A stretch of DNA of 64,000 bases from Branchiostoma floridae (Eukaryota > Chordata > Leptocardii > Amphioxiformes > Branchiostomatidae). Made by a program: the position numbers and the translations under genes. Below are positions 12,001 through 22,676 of this stretch, piece after piece (the first letter of the stretch is position 1; every line of letters begins with the position of its first letter). Location: positions 8,989,671 through 9,053,670 of the forward strand of contig NC_049992.1 in NCBI RefSeq assembly GCF_000003815.2. Reading direction: 5' to 3'. Under the pieces are notes generated by a model, which saw only the letters and a program-made list of their open reading frames with translations, did not search any database and was not told the DNA's origin.

Positions 12001-14028
12001 GAGGTTTTGTATACAAGGAGGTTTTACTTTTAGAAACATTCAAATTCTTTCACATTTGAAACTTCAACATAAACAATTCTGGTAAAATTTTTTAAAAACA
12101 TTTCTCCTATTACTATTAGATTAAGAAAAATGTTGATATTGACTAATTGATGGTACATGTAACCATTAAAACTTAAACATTAATAGTTCTGCACAAGCAA
12201 CCTCCATGGAGGTTCTACATAATATCTATAACATTTTTCCAAATAGAATAATGTTGACATTGACTAATTGCTATATTGAAAATTTTGGGAGCTTATTAAC
12301 AAATCTTTTGGATATGTACATATCAGAAACAGAAAGAATATATAATTTATACAGTCTACTGAAGGACTCATACTAATGCTGTCTGGCATTTGCCAAACCT
12401 GGACATGTCCCCAGAGTGAATGCACGAACAGTGATGAATTAAAGGCTACGTACTGGGATGATTGTCTGACCTTTCTGGTACTGTGATGTCTACCTTGTGG
12501 AGTACTAATAACTATGGTCCAAACATGCTAAATGTCAAGTTTTACTTTACAGTGTAAGTTACAAAGATGAAAAATACAATTGTTTTGGTGTTGTTAGGAG
12601 TTTGTAGACATCAACATCTTAACATGTATTCATGCTGTTCTAAAAAGAAAGTAGTTCTGTACATAATTACACTTTACAGATCAGGGGCGTTGTGCAATAC
12701 AGGGTTCTAGCCAGGATTTTATTTTAGCATAGTGGGAATGGCATGGTAGCAAAGCAACTAATCAGGAGATTGGTGTGGAAGGGGGGTCTTGGTCCTTCCA
12801 CAGTGAGATTTGAAGATGTAGAGTTAAAAGTTAGGATTTTGGGGTCAGTTTTGAGTGGCATATCATCATTTTTCATTGTTCAGACATTTATTAGTCATTG
12901 TTGAACAAGCAAATGACAGCAAAGCACCACTACACTAGTTAAAACTTAGCGCAGTGGCCCTTATTTTAGCGTAGGGGTCACAAATTTTAGCGTAGTGGCC
13001 CACTACGCTAAAATGCACTAGCTAGAACCCTGCAATCGCTGTGGCAACTGTTACAGAACTTTTCTTGCTTACAGTCCTTTAACGTTACATCTGTACCGCC
13101 TAATATATAACTACATGTACTATAATACGGGGAGATAGAAAAGCCCTTCAAGGGTCTCCACAGCCACAGAACAATTATGAGTCTACTCTTATGAATTACA
13201 AGAAAGAAATGCTTTTAATCATTGTATCAATTAAGAGACTTACTCTATTTATGCATGCATTGTCGTTGAGATATTTCAATTTTTGTTTTGTTCAACAAAT
13301 ATTGAAAAACATCTGGTTCTTGGCAAGGGCAAGGAGGATGCTCATAACTCCTACTTGGTTGAGTTTTACAACGAAATACGAATCGTAGTTGACCATAAAT
13401 TCTCCTTCAACACCATGACAATAATATTAATAGATATTTTGACACTTTTCTAGTACAATAAATATTCTTTCTCAAGTCAAGGACTGTTAAGTTGGCACGT
13501 AAACAATTTAATACTGTCATCCTGTACAGCTTGCTACCAAAATCCGGTTCCGCTAAACGAACGCATGAACGAAAAGCAAGGCGTGAACAAAATTTTACAA
13601 TCAAATGGGCATCACTTTCCACCACTTATTTCTGAGTACAGTTTTATAGTTAGACAGTCGTGGGCCCACTTTAGCTCATAACTTAAACACGATAAAACAG
13701 TTACTTTCCGCTCCTGATTCTAGCGAAGTTCTAAAATTGAAAACAGTGGAGTAAAGCTTTACGAGTAGAGGGTTGGCGCCAGTCACACACTAGCTTAGGT
13801 TCGATCGATATGTTCATGAAATGCCGCGTATTTTTGACTGCTCGGAAAATTTTGGAGGCCTCCGCGTTGTTCACAGGAACTTCCTTTTGAACTGAAATTT
13901 CTCCCACAAGGTGAAGATATTATCAAGATGGTCCTGCCACGTTTATGACCCTTAAGAAGACTTAGAAAGTGACTTACCAAAGTTTGCTCGTAGTCGAGCT
14001 GCGACTTCGGTGCCGCCGCCTCCGCCAT
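79..14028 (-). CDS. Unrecognised coiled-coil protein gene, 5' part (3 exons, runs off the left edge)
   Basis: Exons (minus): 13978-14028, 8193-8340 and 79-117. The start MAEAAAPKSQLDYEQTL has a good context (AAAATGG) and ends exactly at gtaagt. Exon 2 follows a cctccacag acceptor in phase 0 and encodes MYGKYTKELGDYARVE, then about 35 residues very rich in Arg, Glu and Lys with W-Q-R-C-K near its end. It leaves in phase 1 at gtgagt. The 39-nt exon 79-117 enters in the matching phase and adds LLRRMWEALPEVQ. Three successive phase matches support one gene, although each exon is small. The Arg/Glu pattern suggests a charged helix, probably a coiled coil in a nuclear or mitochondrial protein, but I do not recognise the family and assign no function. 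The remainder lies to the left of the window. Introns are 8.1 and 5.6 kb. Confidence 0.6.
1442..1613. mobile_element. Short TA-flanked MITE
   Basis: The ends are inverted repeats: CAAGTAAACCTGTACTGGTC at the left, and the right end read in reverse begins CAGTCAAACCTTGTCTGTAG. Both ends abut a TA dinucleotide, as in Tc1/mariner insertions. It encodes nothing. A 186-codon open frame on the minus strand across it is read-through of repeat sequence. Confidence 0.6.
2270..2650 (-). mobile_element. 3' end of a LINE (non-LTR retrotransposon), degenerate
   Basis: On the minus strand a broken frame reads LTDQQKTIFLLKSSNPF, then VGQFISYCIRKR and a stop, which is the typical last stretch of many CR1/L2-like reverse transcriptase ORFs. 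After it comes TAGCCC..GGGCATGAAT and TGCAATAAAG, then a TTATTA-rich tail. The same 3' motif occurs at 32385-32430 after an intact LINE C-terminus, so the two belong to related families. It is 5' truncated and frameshifted. Confidence 0.65.
2830..3028. repeat. 199-bp near-perfect hairpin (inverted repeat)
   Basis: The left arm begins CCTCCATAGCAGGCTCT and the right arm ends AGAGCCTGCTATGGAGG. The arms pair along most of their ~95 bp, through TGTGCTCATAAT/ATTATGAGCACA and TTTCTTTTTGTACTGGGT, with a short loop near 2935-2943. The mirrored open frames on both strands are a consequence of the palindrome. Confidence 0.85.
4509..4950. repeat. Tandem repeat, four copies of ~111 bp
   Basis: Copies start with TCTGTATCTA at 4509, 4620, 4733 and 4842 (spacings 111, 113 and 109). 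Each contains CACATT..TTACTTCAAA, GAAATTTGGTGCAAAGTTGA and CTTGGTACTGAAGT. Divergence is modest, so the array is fairly young. Confidence 0.85.
4925..5215. repeat. Two-copy diverged direct repeat of ~130 bp
   Basis: Both copies carry CTTGGTACTGAA, CTTGCTAT, AGATGAACCAAC, GGTATCAAAA/CAGTATCAAAA and ACCAAAGGTA, then CTGGCCCTGTTAATACTC. The second copy has a triplicated CTGGCC near 5190. It continues from the preceding ~111-bp array, with which it shares CTTGGTACTGAAGT. Confidence 0.7.
5480..5600 (-). repeat. Copy of the GAAGGTTAGACATCC fold-back family
   Basis: Read in reverse, it begins ATGAAGGTTAGACATCTAGC, goes through CAATTCAATATTTACAACTGGA, and ends CTTCTGGACGTTTGG. The same order of blocks occurs at 20012-20138 in the other orientation. 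Confidence 0.7.
5985..6135 (-). repeat. Fragment of the 'GGTGGGTACCG' element, reverse orientation
   Basis: In reverse this reads TAGAGGTGGGTACCGAGGAT, then CAGGTCCAGAGGAT and GAATGGGCGATACTCAAAAC. It matches the element at 6892-7345 in the same block order. Confidence 0.65.
6892..7345 (+). mobile_element. Non-autonomous element with GGTACCGGTAC-type ends
   Basis: It begins TAGGGGTGGGTACCGGTACA and ends with GTACCGATAC...CGGTATCCAGCCCTA, so the ends are approximately inverted. Near 6925-6985 a nested palindrome built of 'CAGGTCCAGGTC' and its complement forms an internal hairpin. No coding frame is present. A related reverse-oriented fragment lies at 5985-6135. Confidence 0.6.
8437..8490 (-). 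pseudogene. Duplicated splice acceptor plus first 21 nt of exon 8193-8340
   Basis: In reverse it reads TGTACAATAC..TCTCCCTCCACAG followed by ATGTATGGCAAATACACCAA, which is the same as the 3' splice region and first codons of the real exon about 100 bp downstream. After 21 exon nucleotides it breaks into unrelated AT-rich sequence with a stop, so it is a truncated copy. Confidence 0.85.
8681..8720. repeat. (CTCAC)8 microsatellite
   Basis: Eight perfect CTCAC units in a row. Confidence 0.98.
9474..9780. mobile_element. CAGGG-ended MITE with 5-bp target duplication
   Basis: The termini are inverted: CAGGGCTCGAAATTC at the left and ATTTCGAGCCCTG at the right. The 5-bp sequence ATGTT directly flanks both ends (9469-9473 and 9781-9785). 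The interior has GGTGCACC-type inverted motifs near 9697-9750 and no coding frame. Confidence 0.8.
11297..11478. mobile_element. TACTGTAAATGCA-ended MITE ('TTCGCGG' family)
   Basis: It starts TACTGTAAATGCA and ends TGCATTTACAGTA, a perfect 13-bp inverted repeat. The interior repeats AAGTTCGCGGT and TTTTCGCGGTGG. A second member lies at 17050-17356. The TA at both extremes may be the target duplication. Confidence 0.85.
12700..13032. mobile_element. CAGGGTTCTAGCCAG-ended MITE
   Basis: The inverted ends are CAGGGTTCTAGCCAGGATTT at the left and GCTAGAACCCTG at the right, with TTTTAGC/GCTAAAA inner repeats. The flanks CAATA and CAATC suggest a 5-bp target duplication with one change. Its ends resemble those of the larger elements starting at 21124 and 25888. 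Confidence 0.7.
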
Positions 14029-14744
14029 TTTTGTCCTTTTGGAGCAGAAGACTAGGTCAAGGGTCACCTCACGTCGTCTGCAAACAAAATATCAAAACGA
14101 TAATTTTCTTACATTTCAACAGATGTATCATACAGTATTTCTTGAGAAAAGTGGAATTTTGTAGAATAGCTTACTATTACTTGATTTTTGTCAAAAAAAT
14201 ATAAGTACCACAATTCGGGTTGGTCGCATTTATTTTACGACAACATATGGATGCCCTCGTTTTTAGTACTTGATTTGGCGGCACTTTGTGAAGATTTAGC
14301 CCTTGTTTTTGCATAACACAGAAGGTGAGTGTACTGAATTACTATTTTCCATGAATCCTTAACATGAAAAGTGTCTCTTAACTTAGTATATCACGCTTTT
14401 ATCTGTGTTAATACTGATAAAGGGAGATTTTTTTTTTTGCTGGGGTTGCCCCCCTCCCCAACTTGCAGCTGCCCTGGTCTGGGTTCTCAACATAATTTTA
14501 CTAGTTCTCAATATTTACTAGTATATGTGCTTGGCTTTACTTAATGGAGATGGTAGATTAAAGCCCTTGGGTTTTGCTATTTATTTCAAACTCTGGAAGG
14601 TTTAAATATTTCTTTAAATAGAGAAGACAGTTTGTTAACTGAACATGATTTGGCATAACAAAACAAAACAAGACAAAACACTACAACCTCACACAGTTAT
14701 GCCATATCCTTTGTTCAGCCAACAGGCTAACAGCTGTCCCCACC
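14029..14744. promoter_or_regulatory. Shared head-to-head promoter region and Misato 5' leader
   Basis: Only 716 bp separate the minus-strand start at 14028 and the plus-strand Misato start at 14745. CAGAAG|gtgagt at 14323 is a good donor, and tttgttcag at 14718 is a matching acceptor 26 nt before the Misato ATG. This suggests a non-coding first exon ending near 14322. No TATA box is evident. A bidirectional promoter near 14050-14300 is an inference. Confidence 0.45.
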
Positions 14745-17029
14745 ATGGCTGGTTCTACACGAGAAGTGGTGACCTTGCAGTTTGGTCACTACGCCAACTT
14801 CGTGGGAACCCACTGGTGGAACCTGCAGGAATCGTCCTTCTGCTACGACGCGGCGTCAAGTTCCAGTCCGTCCGAGATCAATCACGATGTCCTCTTCCGA
14901 GAGGGCCTAACGCTCACAGGAGAGCAGACCTACACCCCAAGGTTATTGTCTTATTGCCTTTAGTACTTTCAGGCTGTACTAAGGGACGACAATGACAATG
15001 CAGCAACGTTGAGGTCGAGACTTCGAAGTCTGATTAAGTGGTCACTGCAGTTCACCTGACTTGCATGGTACTGACAGGGGTTACTGTAATTTAGAGATTT
15101 TAGGTGAGAAGTACTATGTGTGAGGTACTATGTGTCCACAGATGATTAGCAATAATTTTTGCGATAAAGTTTTACTGACTTTTGTCCCCAGGTTAATCAT
15201 GTATGACCTAAAGGGAAGCCTGAACACCCTGAAGGAAGACGGTACTCTGTACGATGTGTTGGACAGGGACGATGAGGTGCACTGGATGGGAGATGTCACA
15301 CTCCACACCTCAGAAACGTCCGGCAAGAATCAGTTTCTTAAAGACTTGGAAAAGATTGATAAGGTGACTGAACAGTCTTAACTACACTTAAACCTACTAG
15401 TTTGAGTATTACTATATCAGATATAAATTTGTTGTTGTTTGTTGTGAATTAACTGTATATACACAATCAGCTGACTGAAAATTTAGGCTGGCATGCTTTG
15501 AGAAAATATTTTTCCTTTCTGCTCTATGATTGACAATGCCTTGCTCTTTTCTATGCTATGGTCATACCCAAGAACACACTTTGACTGTACATTATATGTA
15601 AGTGTGTATGTCATGTTGTTATGATTTTATCCAGGGAGAGTTGCCTACAGAAGAAGATGCCTCCTCTGCTGGGACGGAAGACTCACATGACGAAGTCCAA
15701 GAGACGACGCCTCACTTGTCTACCGATCCGCTGGAAGTGTTCCGCAGCAAGCTTTACAACCTGGACGGAAGTGTCTCAGTCTGGTCAGACTTTCTGCGGA
15801 TCCACCTGCACCCAAAAACCGTGTCCATCCTCTCCGAGTTTGCACACGATCCTGAGCAGGACATGTTTGATGTTTTTAGTCACGGACAGCAGCTGTTAGG
15901 AACTCAGAGAGTGTCGGCAGATGTTGAAGACAGGCTACACTTCTTTGTAGAGGACTGTGATAGTTTACAGGGATTCCAAATGCTGGTAGACCCTTATAAT
16001 GGTTTTGGTGGGCTGGCAGCGGAGGTTTTAGAACGGATGTCAGAAGACTATGACAATAAGGGGATCCTAACATTTGGTTGCTATCCCTCCGTGTTTGTCA
16101 GAAGAAGCCCTATTGTTGACTACCACAGGCTCATCTGTACTGTGTTGTCTGTAACTAAGTTATCTGATAATAGCTCTCTTTATGCACCGTTATCTGTTGC
16201 CACAGGATTAGGGCGAGAGCCTGGACCGGTAGCATCCTTCCCGTACTTGAGCTATAACCCCTCACTGCACTACCACACAGGCGGCATCCTAGCAACTGCA
16301 CTAGACACGTGCACGCTTCCGTATCGCACGCGCAGTGATGCCGTTCTCATGACTGACCTGACCAATACAATGAACTACTCTGGTCGCAAAATGGCCGCAC
16401 TCTCGGCCAGACTCCCGTTCCCCATTACCCTGGATGGATCGCTAGCTTCCAGTCTCAGCCAGTACGTGGCTGCACCAGACTTGGTCTCTCTGTGTCCGGG
16501 GGTGAGGGAACCTGGAAGAACATTCATGCAGTCGGTCGTGTTAAGAGGAGTACCGCCTAACAGGATACTTATCCCCGATCCAGCTGCTCACGCTGACAGT
16601 ATCTTCCGAGACTGTAGATCGGCCAACGACTGCCTGAAACGCTATCTCCAGCACGTGTATCCGGGGACGCTAAACGCAGGGACTGTGGTTAACGAGCCGC
16701 TCACAGTCACCACTCCCTTTCCGCATCTGTTCCACCCAGAGATCGCCCACGACGGGTTGGTTGGGTTTAAGCCGCGGTCAGCAATACAGGGGGTAGAGAA
16801 GATGCCAGCAATGACGTCACTGTCCTCCCCGTCGGGATTACAGGGTTGCCTCACCGCGCTCCACGGAGAGGTGGAGAAGGTGGACATCAGGAGGTTCCAC
16901 AGGTTCCTGGATGCAGGCCTGGAGGAGGATGACTTTGCAGAGGCAGTGGAAAGCCTGCGCAGGCTGGCACGGATGTACCAGACAAGCGATAACGAGATGG
17001 CAGAGGACAGCGATGATGACAGTGACTAA
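14745..17029 (+). CDS. MSTO1: Misato homolog 1 (mitochondrial distribution and morphology regulator)
   Basis: Exons are 14745-14941, 15192-15363 and 15635-17029. Phases match at both introns and the product is 587 aa, close to the ~570 aa of vertebrate Misato. The N-terminus (REVVTLQFGHYANFVGTHWW) is the family signature, and exon 2 carries RLIMYDLKGSLNTL. The family has an FtsZ/tubulin-like fold and acts at the outer mitochondrial membrane in mitochondrial distribution and fusion; fly misato is also needed for mitotic spindle assembly. The large last exon carries the tubulin-like middle and C-terminal parts and ends in an acidic tail, EDSDDDSD. The start codon sits in CACCATGG, a strong context. 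A MITE begins 21 nt after the stop, so it lies in the 3' UTR. The gene is divergent from the coiled-coil gene and convergent with the p63-like gene. Confidence 0.93.
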
Positions 17030-17049
17030 GAGATAATCTGTCTGAAGTT

Positions 17050-17356
17050 TACTGTAAATGCAGAATTGTTCGCGGCAGTTTTATGTTCAAGGGCCACTTC
17101 ACCGCGAACATTTATCCATTATATTATGAAGCAACAGATTGTGGCGCAACCGCAAACTTAAAACCATGGCAACTGTACCATCGCGGTGGATTAATGTTTG
17201 CGGTTTTCGCGGCGGCCGTTTCACTGCGAATTTAAAACCACCGCGAACATTTTTCCATAGCAGTAAGAGACTACAATGCATGGTGCTACCGCGAAATTAA
17301 AACCACCGCGAAAAGTCCATTTTCTCGCTACCGCGAAATTAAATGCATTTACAGTA
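17050..17356. mobile_element. TACTGTAAATGCA-ended MITE in the Misato 3' UTR
   Basis: It begins TACTGTAAATGCAG and ends TGCATTTACAGTA. The interior repeats TTCGCGG/CCGCGAA blocks and folds back on itself. It is the same family as 11297-11478 but longer, with an internal duplication. Confidence 0.85.
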
Positions 17357-17388
17357 CTTGCTGTGGAAATCTTGTTAAGCCCAGCTTA

Positions 17389-17415
17389 CAGAGGACAGTG
17401 ATGATGACAGTGACT
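17389..17415 (+). repeat. Duplicate of the Misato C-terminal codons
   Basis: 27 bp here match 17001-17027 at 26 of 27 positions and again encode EDSDDD-SD-like codons, ending in TGA rather than TAA. The two copies lie either side of the 307-bp MITE. A cagcttacag acceptor-like string directly precedes this copy. Confidence 0.85.
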
Positions 17416-19518
17416 GATCCGTGTGATCGCTAATACTTTGGAAGTTAACCATTTATTCCAATATTACACTAAATGTACTATGCTGCATTGCTGCTAGCTA
17501 CCTACTTCAGGTACCTCTCAAGTACCCCTTGCTTAAGTTCTTAGTCTTTTTGTCCACCTTCACATTCTTATGTGGGATAACACTGCTTGAAGAAAAGCAG
17601 ATACATTCAGTGGAAAGCTTTAATTTTGAAACTCAGTATACTGAAAATCATGAAACAAGAATTTGTACACTTTCTATTTGAATTTGCACTTGTGTTATTT
17701 GTATTTATTGCATTGTATGCTCTATATTGTGTGCGTGTGATGGTATTACCAAAAATTGGAATTACAGTTTGGATCCTAATCCCATTTCCTTTTTTTGCCG
17801 CCAACTGCAAATTTGTGTGTTAATGTGTGATTTTGATGTGGCTCCATATTAGGCTATGTAAAAAAACAGTGATAAAAATTTGTATTCCATGGTCAACTTG
17901 TGCATTATTGTCTGAATCATGTCACCATTAAAAAGCATATGAAAACAAATACAGTTTGTACATTTCTTTGTAGGACTTGCATTATGCTTTATGAAATATT
18001 GATCTAGTACATGAACAAGCACACAGCATTAAGTTCCACACAGCAGATATATTTGTGACAATGTCATTCAGCTATATTGAATTGGAATGCAACACCTTGG
18101 TAGAGATGAGATATTCCAGTTTGGAATTTAGATTATTCTCCAAACAGAGGTTTTGGTATTGTCCCTCTTCACCTATCTCATCATAAAAATCATAATCATA
18201 CAAGAAATACAGACCTCAATATTTTCATTTTTATTATATTTTGGAACTTTGAAACATGTTACCATAAACAAAACAGATATAACAAAGATGAACATTTTAT
18301 GCTCTATATAAAGTCAACATGTGACAACTTAGTAAAAACATGTAACAAAACACTGAAATGCCAATGTATCAATAACATGGCACAAAACATCTTTTTAAGT
18401 CATGTTCTTTGAAACAATAATAACTAATATTTACACAAAAATATGACTTGCTGTTTGATACTGAGTGTTTTTATCCAAAACTGTTATGAGCACCAGTCGA
18501 GGAACAGACTGTTAGTGTCCAATAATCTTCAATACAGTAGGTCTATATGTACTTTCCTTCTACGTATACACATTTAGTTCAAAGTAATGCACTACATAAT
18601 ATGGCCATTCTTCAACAAACAAAGATGACAAATTATGTAACAGTTGACAGCATTATTCTAAAAGCCAGCAGGAAAAGTAATCAACAAATGTATTTTTGAA
18701 CTTCACAAAATGTATTCTTGAAGTTCACATTGTTGACTTCTTTGTTGAACAGTCCTTTTAAGTTTCACAGTCCAGATTCAGAGGTGTATGCACAATGTTA
18801 TTACATCTTATTGTCCCATGACACGAATGCTCTTTTTTAGCGTTGTAACTAATGGGCAAGGAAATACATGTGTAACAAACCCTATCAGACACAAAATACA
18901 TTGTATGTCATACCACATTGTAAAGGAATGCCAGCGATGGTATGGTTTACTCAGTCCACCTTACATTTTTCAATACTACGAGAGAACACAAGTCCCACAG
19001 TCGAGGTTAGTTATCCTAGGTTACAGCTCAGAATACAGCCCAACATGGTTAGGTCAAACACTGCTGCCTTTAGCATAATGATATTTACAAGGTTGGTAAC
19101 AGAACCAGTGACCAGACTGGCTAAGAAAACGATGTCCCCAAACTAGCCCTTTCGTTCTACCAAGGACGTTATATAAGACTACCATCTGTTGGCTACCTTC
19201 AGGGTGATTTGAGTAAGTCTCAGTCATTTCTAAAGTTATCAAACTTTCATGAACCTTTCACTCTTCAAGATATAACGTTAATCATGTGAATATCACAGAT
19301 CTTTCTGTACGGTCTATTTAATCTACCAATTTAACACTACTACTGCATATTTAAACTGGTATTGTTTTCAATCTCAAACTGTGAGATGTCTCAAATACAG
19401 AACAAACTGGTGTTATAGTATTAGCTACACCAGTATCTAAACTAGCAGGTACGTTAACTACCTGGTCCAAGCTTTAGTGACTTTCATCAAAGGCTATTTA
19501 CAGAGTGCTTCGGTTTCT
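17416..19518. other. Convergent 3' region between Misato and the p63-like gene
   Basis: AT-rich, with no supportable gene. It contains the p63-like 3' UTR on the minus strand, down to a candidate AATAAA at 18230-18235. A Misato poly(A) site could not be located with confidence; ATTAAA near 17926 is a weak candidate. Confidence 0.5.
18230..18235 (-). terminator. Candidate poly(A) signal of the p63-like gene
   Basis: AATAAA on the minus strand, 1.28 kb after the stop codon, in AT-rich sequence. It would give a long 3' UTR. Alternatives nearer the stop were not seen. Confidence 0.4.
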
Positions 19519-22500
19519 TTAAACATAGTCATGGTCAGTCTGTTGATTGAGCCCCATCTCCCCCACCTCCTCCTCCTCCCACTCCTCTTCCTCCTCCTCC
19601 TCAAGCCTCTCCTGTTTCACCTTGATGTCATCCAATGAGATGGTTTGTTTCAGAGTGAAGCGTGTGGCTTCCACCAGTCCCCCGGGAGGCAGGGCCCCGC
19701 CCGAGCCGTTGAGGTCCACTGTTGATGCTGTGCTGCTTCTTCTCAGTAGTGAGGGTGTGTCTGTGGAAAGAAAGTACATACAAAATTTGTTAAAAACTAT
19801 TTCATCATCGTAAGGAATAATAGATAGAAAATATCAACACATCTGCGCCAACATCGACAACAGAATGCGGTATAGTAAATCACTGGGGCCGATGGAACTT
19901 GATTGGAAGAGGCGTTTATTCTGTGATGTTCACTCAAGACAGCCATAACAAAGAGACCGGAAGAGGCCCAAGAGGATCATGAGATCCCTAACACAGTCAT
20001 AGCAAGGTTTATGAAGGTTAGACATCCAGGTAAGCAATATTCAAATACAATTCAATCTCTACAACTGGATAAAAACGGATATTTACTTCCGGACATTTCG
20101 AGTGTCACTCAAAAGTCCGGAAGTAAATATCCGTCATAGCAGTGACGTTACTAATCATAAACCAAACCTACTGGCACTGACCAAGCCATTTCAAACAGTG
20201 TAACTCAAGACAAATATGTATTTTTTTCTACAATTACAACCACACAGACTCTCTACCAGTTCTAAAATGAAATGGACTGTTAAATTTGTTGCCCACCTGA
20301 AAAGTCCTTCGCAGCCTTGTACTCAATGATTCCTTTCCAAATCTTGTCCACCAGTCTCTCTGTTAGTTTCATCTCATGTAGGTCCTGTATGTGGGAAGAA
20401 GTCAAGTTAAAGAACTTGCAACATTATATGCTATTTGCAGAGAGAGATAAAAATGACAAGGGCTTTAAATCAAATACCACAAAGACCAAACATTGTACGT
20501 GAAAATAAATGGTCACCATTTACTTATGTCAGTGCCCACAATGATTTTTTCTTTTAACTGTTTAGACCACCATTTTTGTCAATATACAGACGTGACAATA
20601 CACTTAAAAGCAATCTAGTGGCCGATGAAGGAAACTTTTGCACTATACCATTGATAGATAGAAAGGGGGGTGCACTAACCTGTAGATTAATCTCCTCCAG
20701 CTGTGACACAAAGTTGATCCTCCTGCGGTGGAAGGTCTCGATACAGGAGGCACAACCCAGCTTAGTCAGCCAGCTGGTGGGGAAGGGAAAGAAGGTGGGG
20801 TTATATACATGGATTAAACTTTAATTGAAAAAAATTCAAACAAGTTACAAACAATGCACATTAAACAGATCAATCGTGAGTTGGTCAGATTTCCAAAGAT
20901 TGATAAAGATGCTGGGTTATAACCATGGATCAAATAAGGACTGAACAACATTCAAGTTACATTCATTCAACAAATTGATCGTGAGTTGGTCAGATTTCCC
21001 GAGAATGATTAAAGCACCAATTTTTTTAGAAATTAAATTTGGTGTTTGTACATTATCTATGATGCAGTGGAATGTACAAGTGTTCTTTGAACTTGCATTA
21101 AACACCTTGTACCATAAGTCAATCAGTGTTCTCGCCAGGCCTTTTCAGCATAGCGGGCCGATACGCTGTGGGCTGGAAAAATGACGCTGTAAAACGCCCG
21201 CTACGCTGCTTTTTCATCCAGCGTAGCGGCAAAAAAATGGGGAATAAAAGAAAAATATCGTAGTAAAAATACATAGGCACGCGCCAAGCACGCGCCTTCG
21301 CTATTTCAGGAAGTTATCAACTCGAAGGGAGGTGTTTTACAGCACCGGCCCGCCGTACCGCCGTACCGCTGTCTCGCAGCCGGCAGCCCCTCCCACCCCT
21401 TGCGTTCCCGCGCGCGGAAATGTAAACACAGACGCGAGAGGGCCTTGCCCGCACGTGATTAGCGGGGTGGGATCTCTCCCCGGAACAGCCGATGTGCATA
21501 AGGGAGCGGCGTTGATAAACAGAGGCTGTTACTCGCGGCAGTTGCGTCTTTCTTTTTCAGTACGGAAAATAGAAGCAATTATTTCTGACACATTTCTAGA
21601 GCAAGAACGGGTCGCGTTCCAAAATTTCCTGTTCTAAATTTTGCGTGTGCCGCCCTGCGTTGGTGCCAAAAAAAATATAAAATGAGTAGCGCGTGTGCTG
21701 CGAGTGATCAGTGGGGTGGGATCCCTCCGCGGAACAGCCAGTTCCCGGGGAATGTCCTTATTTGGGAAGCTCGGTTGACCAACATAGGCTGTTACTGATA
21801 GTTGCGTAATTTTTATTTCAGCGCGGGAAATAGAATCAATTCTTTCCGACATAATTCTGGAGCAAGAGTGGGTCGCTTTCCCAAAATTCCTGTTCTAAAT
21901 TTGAAGCTCTGTATCGGCATTCGTAAGATACAAACCATCGTAAGTTTGTATGTAAAACCCGGCGTTAGTTTCGCCGACAAGCCCCGTGTGGCCCCGCCCA
22001 CAAACCGCCAGGGCAGTGTCGGCATCTTTCCGATTTGATCAAAGGGCCGCCGGCTATCAATCAAACGCGGCTGTTGTTTACAGTTTCAGTCATGTGCCGT
22101 GTGCAAGTTTACAGCGAACTTCATGCTACGTAATATTACATTCCTTGGACCTTCTTTCCCACAGCGGTGCTTCTACGAAATATTTATTAGACTGTAACAC
22201 TGAGTCCCACATGTTTTAAAGAATGGAATCTGACGCGGAATAGCAGTTTTTACCGGGTATTTTCTTGAAACATGTCCGTGGGAATATCGTCTAAACTCTA
22301 ACGGCGAGGCGGCGACGCAGGGAGACCGTCAACAACAGTCGTACGGCACGGCGGCTAACAGCGATACTAGCGCTATAAACAAGCGCTTCAACTTCGGATG
22401 GCAACCAGGACAATATTTTTAAGTACTGTTGAGCTGAGTAAAGTTTGTTGTTTATGAGTTTTTAGTTGTCTGTGAAGCTTTGACCCGAAATATTGTTACG

Positions 22501-22636
22501 TCAAAGTCAAACTGCTGAAGACAAGTTTAAGTGACTGCTGCGATTATCGTAGATATGGCCCTAAAAAAATGATAAAATAAGCCTTCTCAATAGCCTAAAA
22601 TGCAAGAGCTTCCGGGGGGCTTCGCCCGCCTGGGTC

Positions 22637-22676
<40 letters not shown>

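Larger units (their letters stand above)
8341..13977 (-). other. Intron 1 of the coiled-coil gene
   Basis: This holds the acceptor duplication, a microsatellite and MITEs at 9474-9780, 11297-11478 and 12700-13032. The remaining stretches (8721-9473, 9781-11296, 11479-12699, 13033-13977) show no exon or RNA gene that I can support. Confidence 0.55.
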
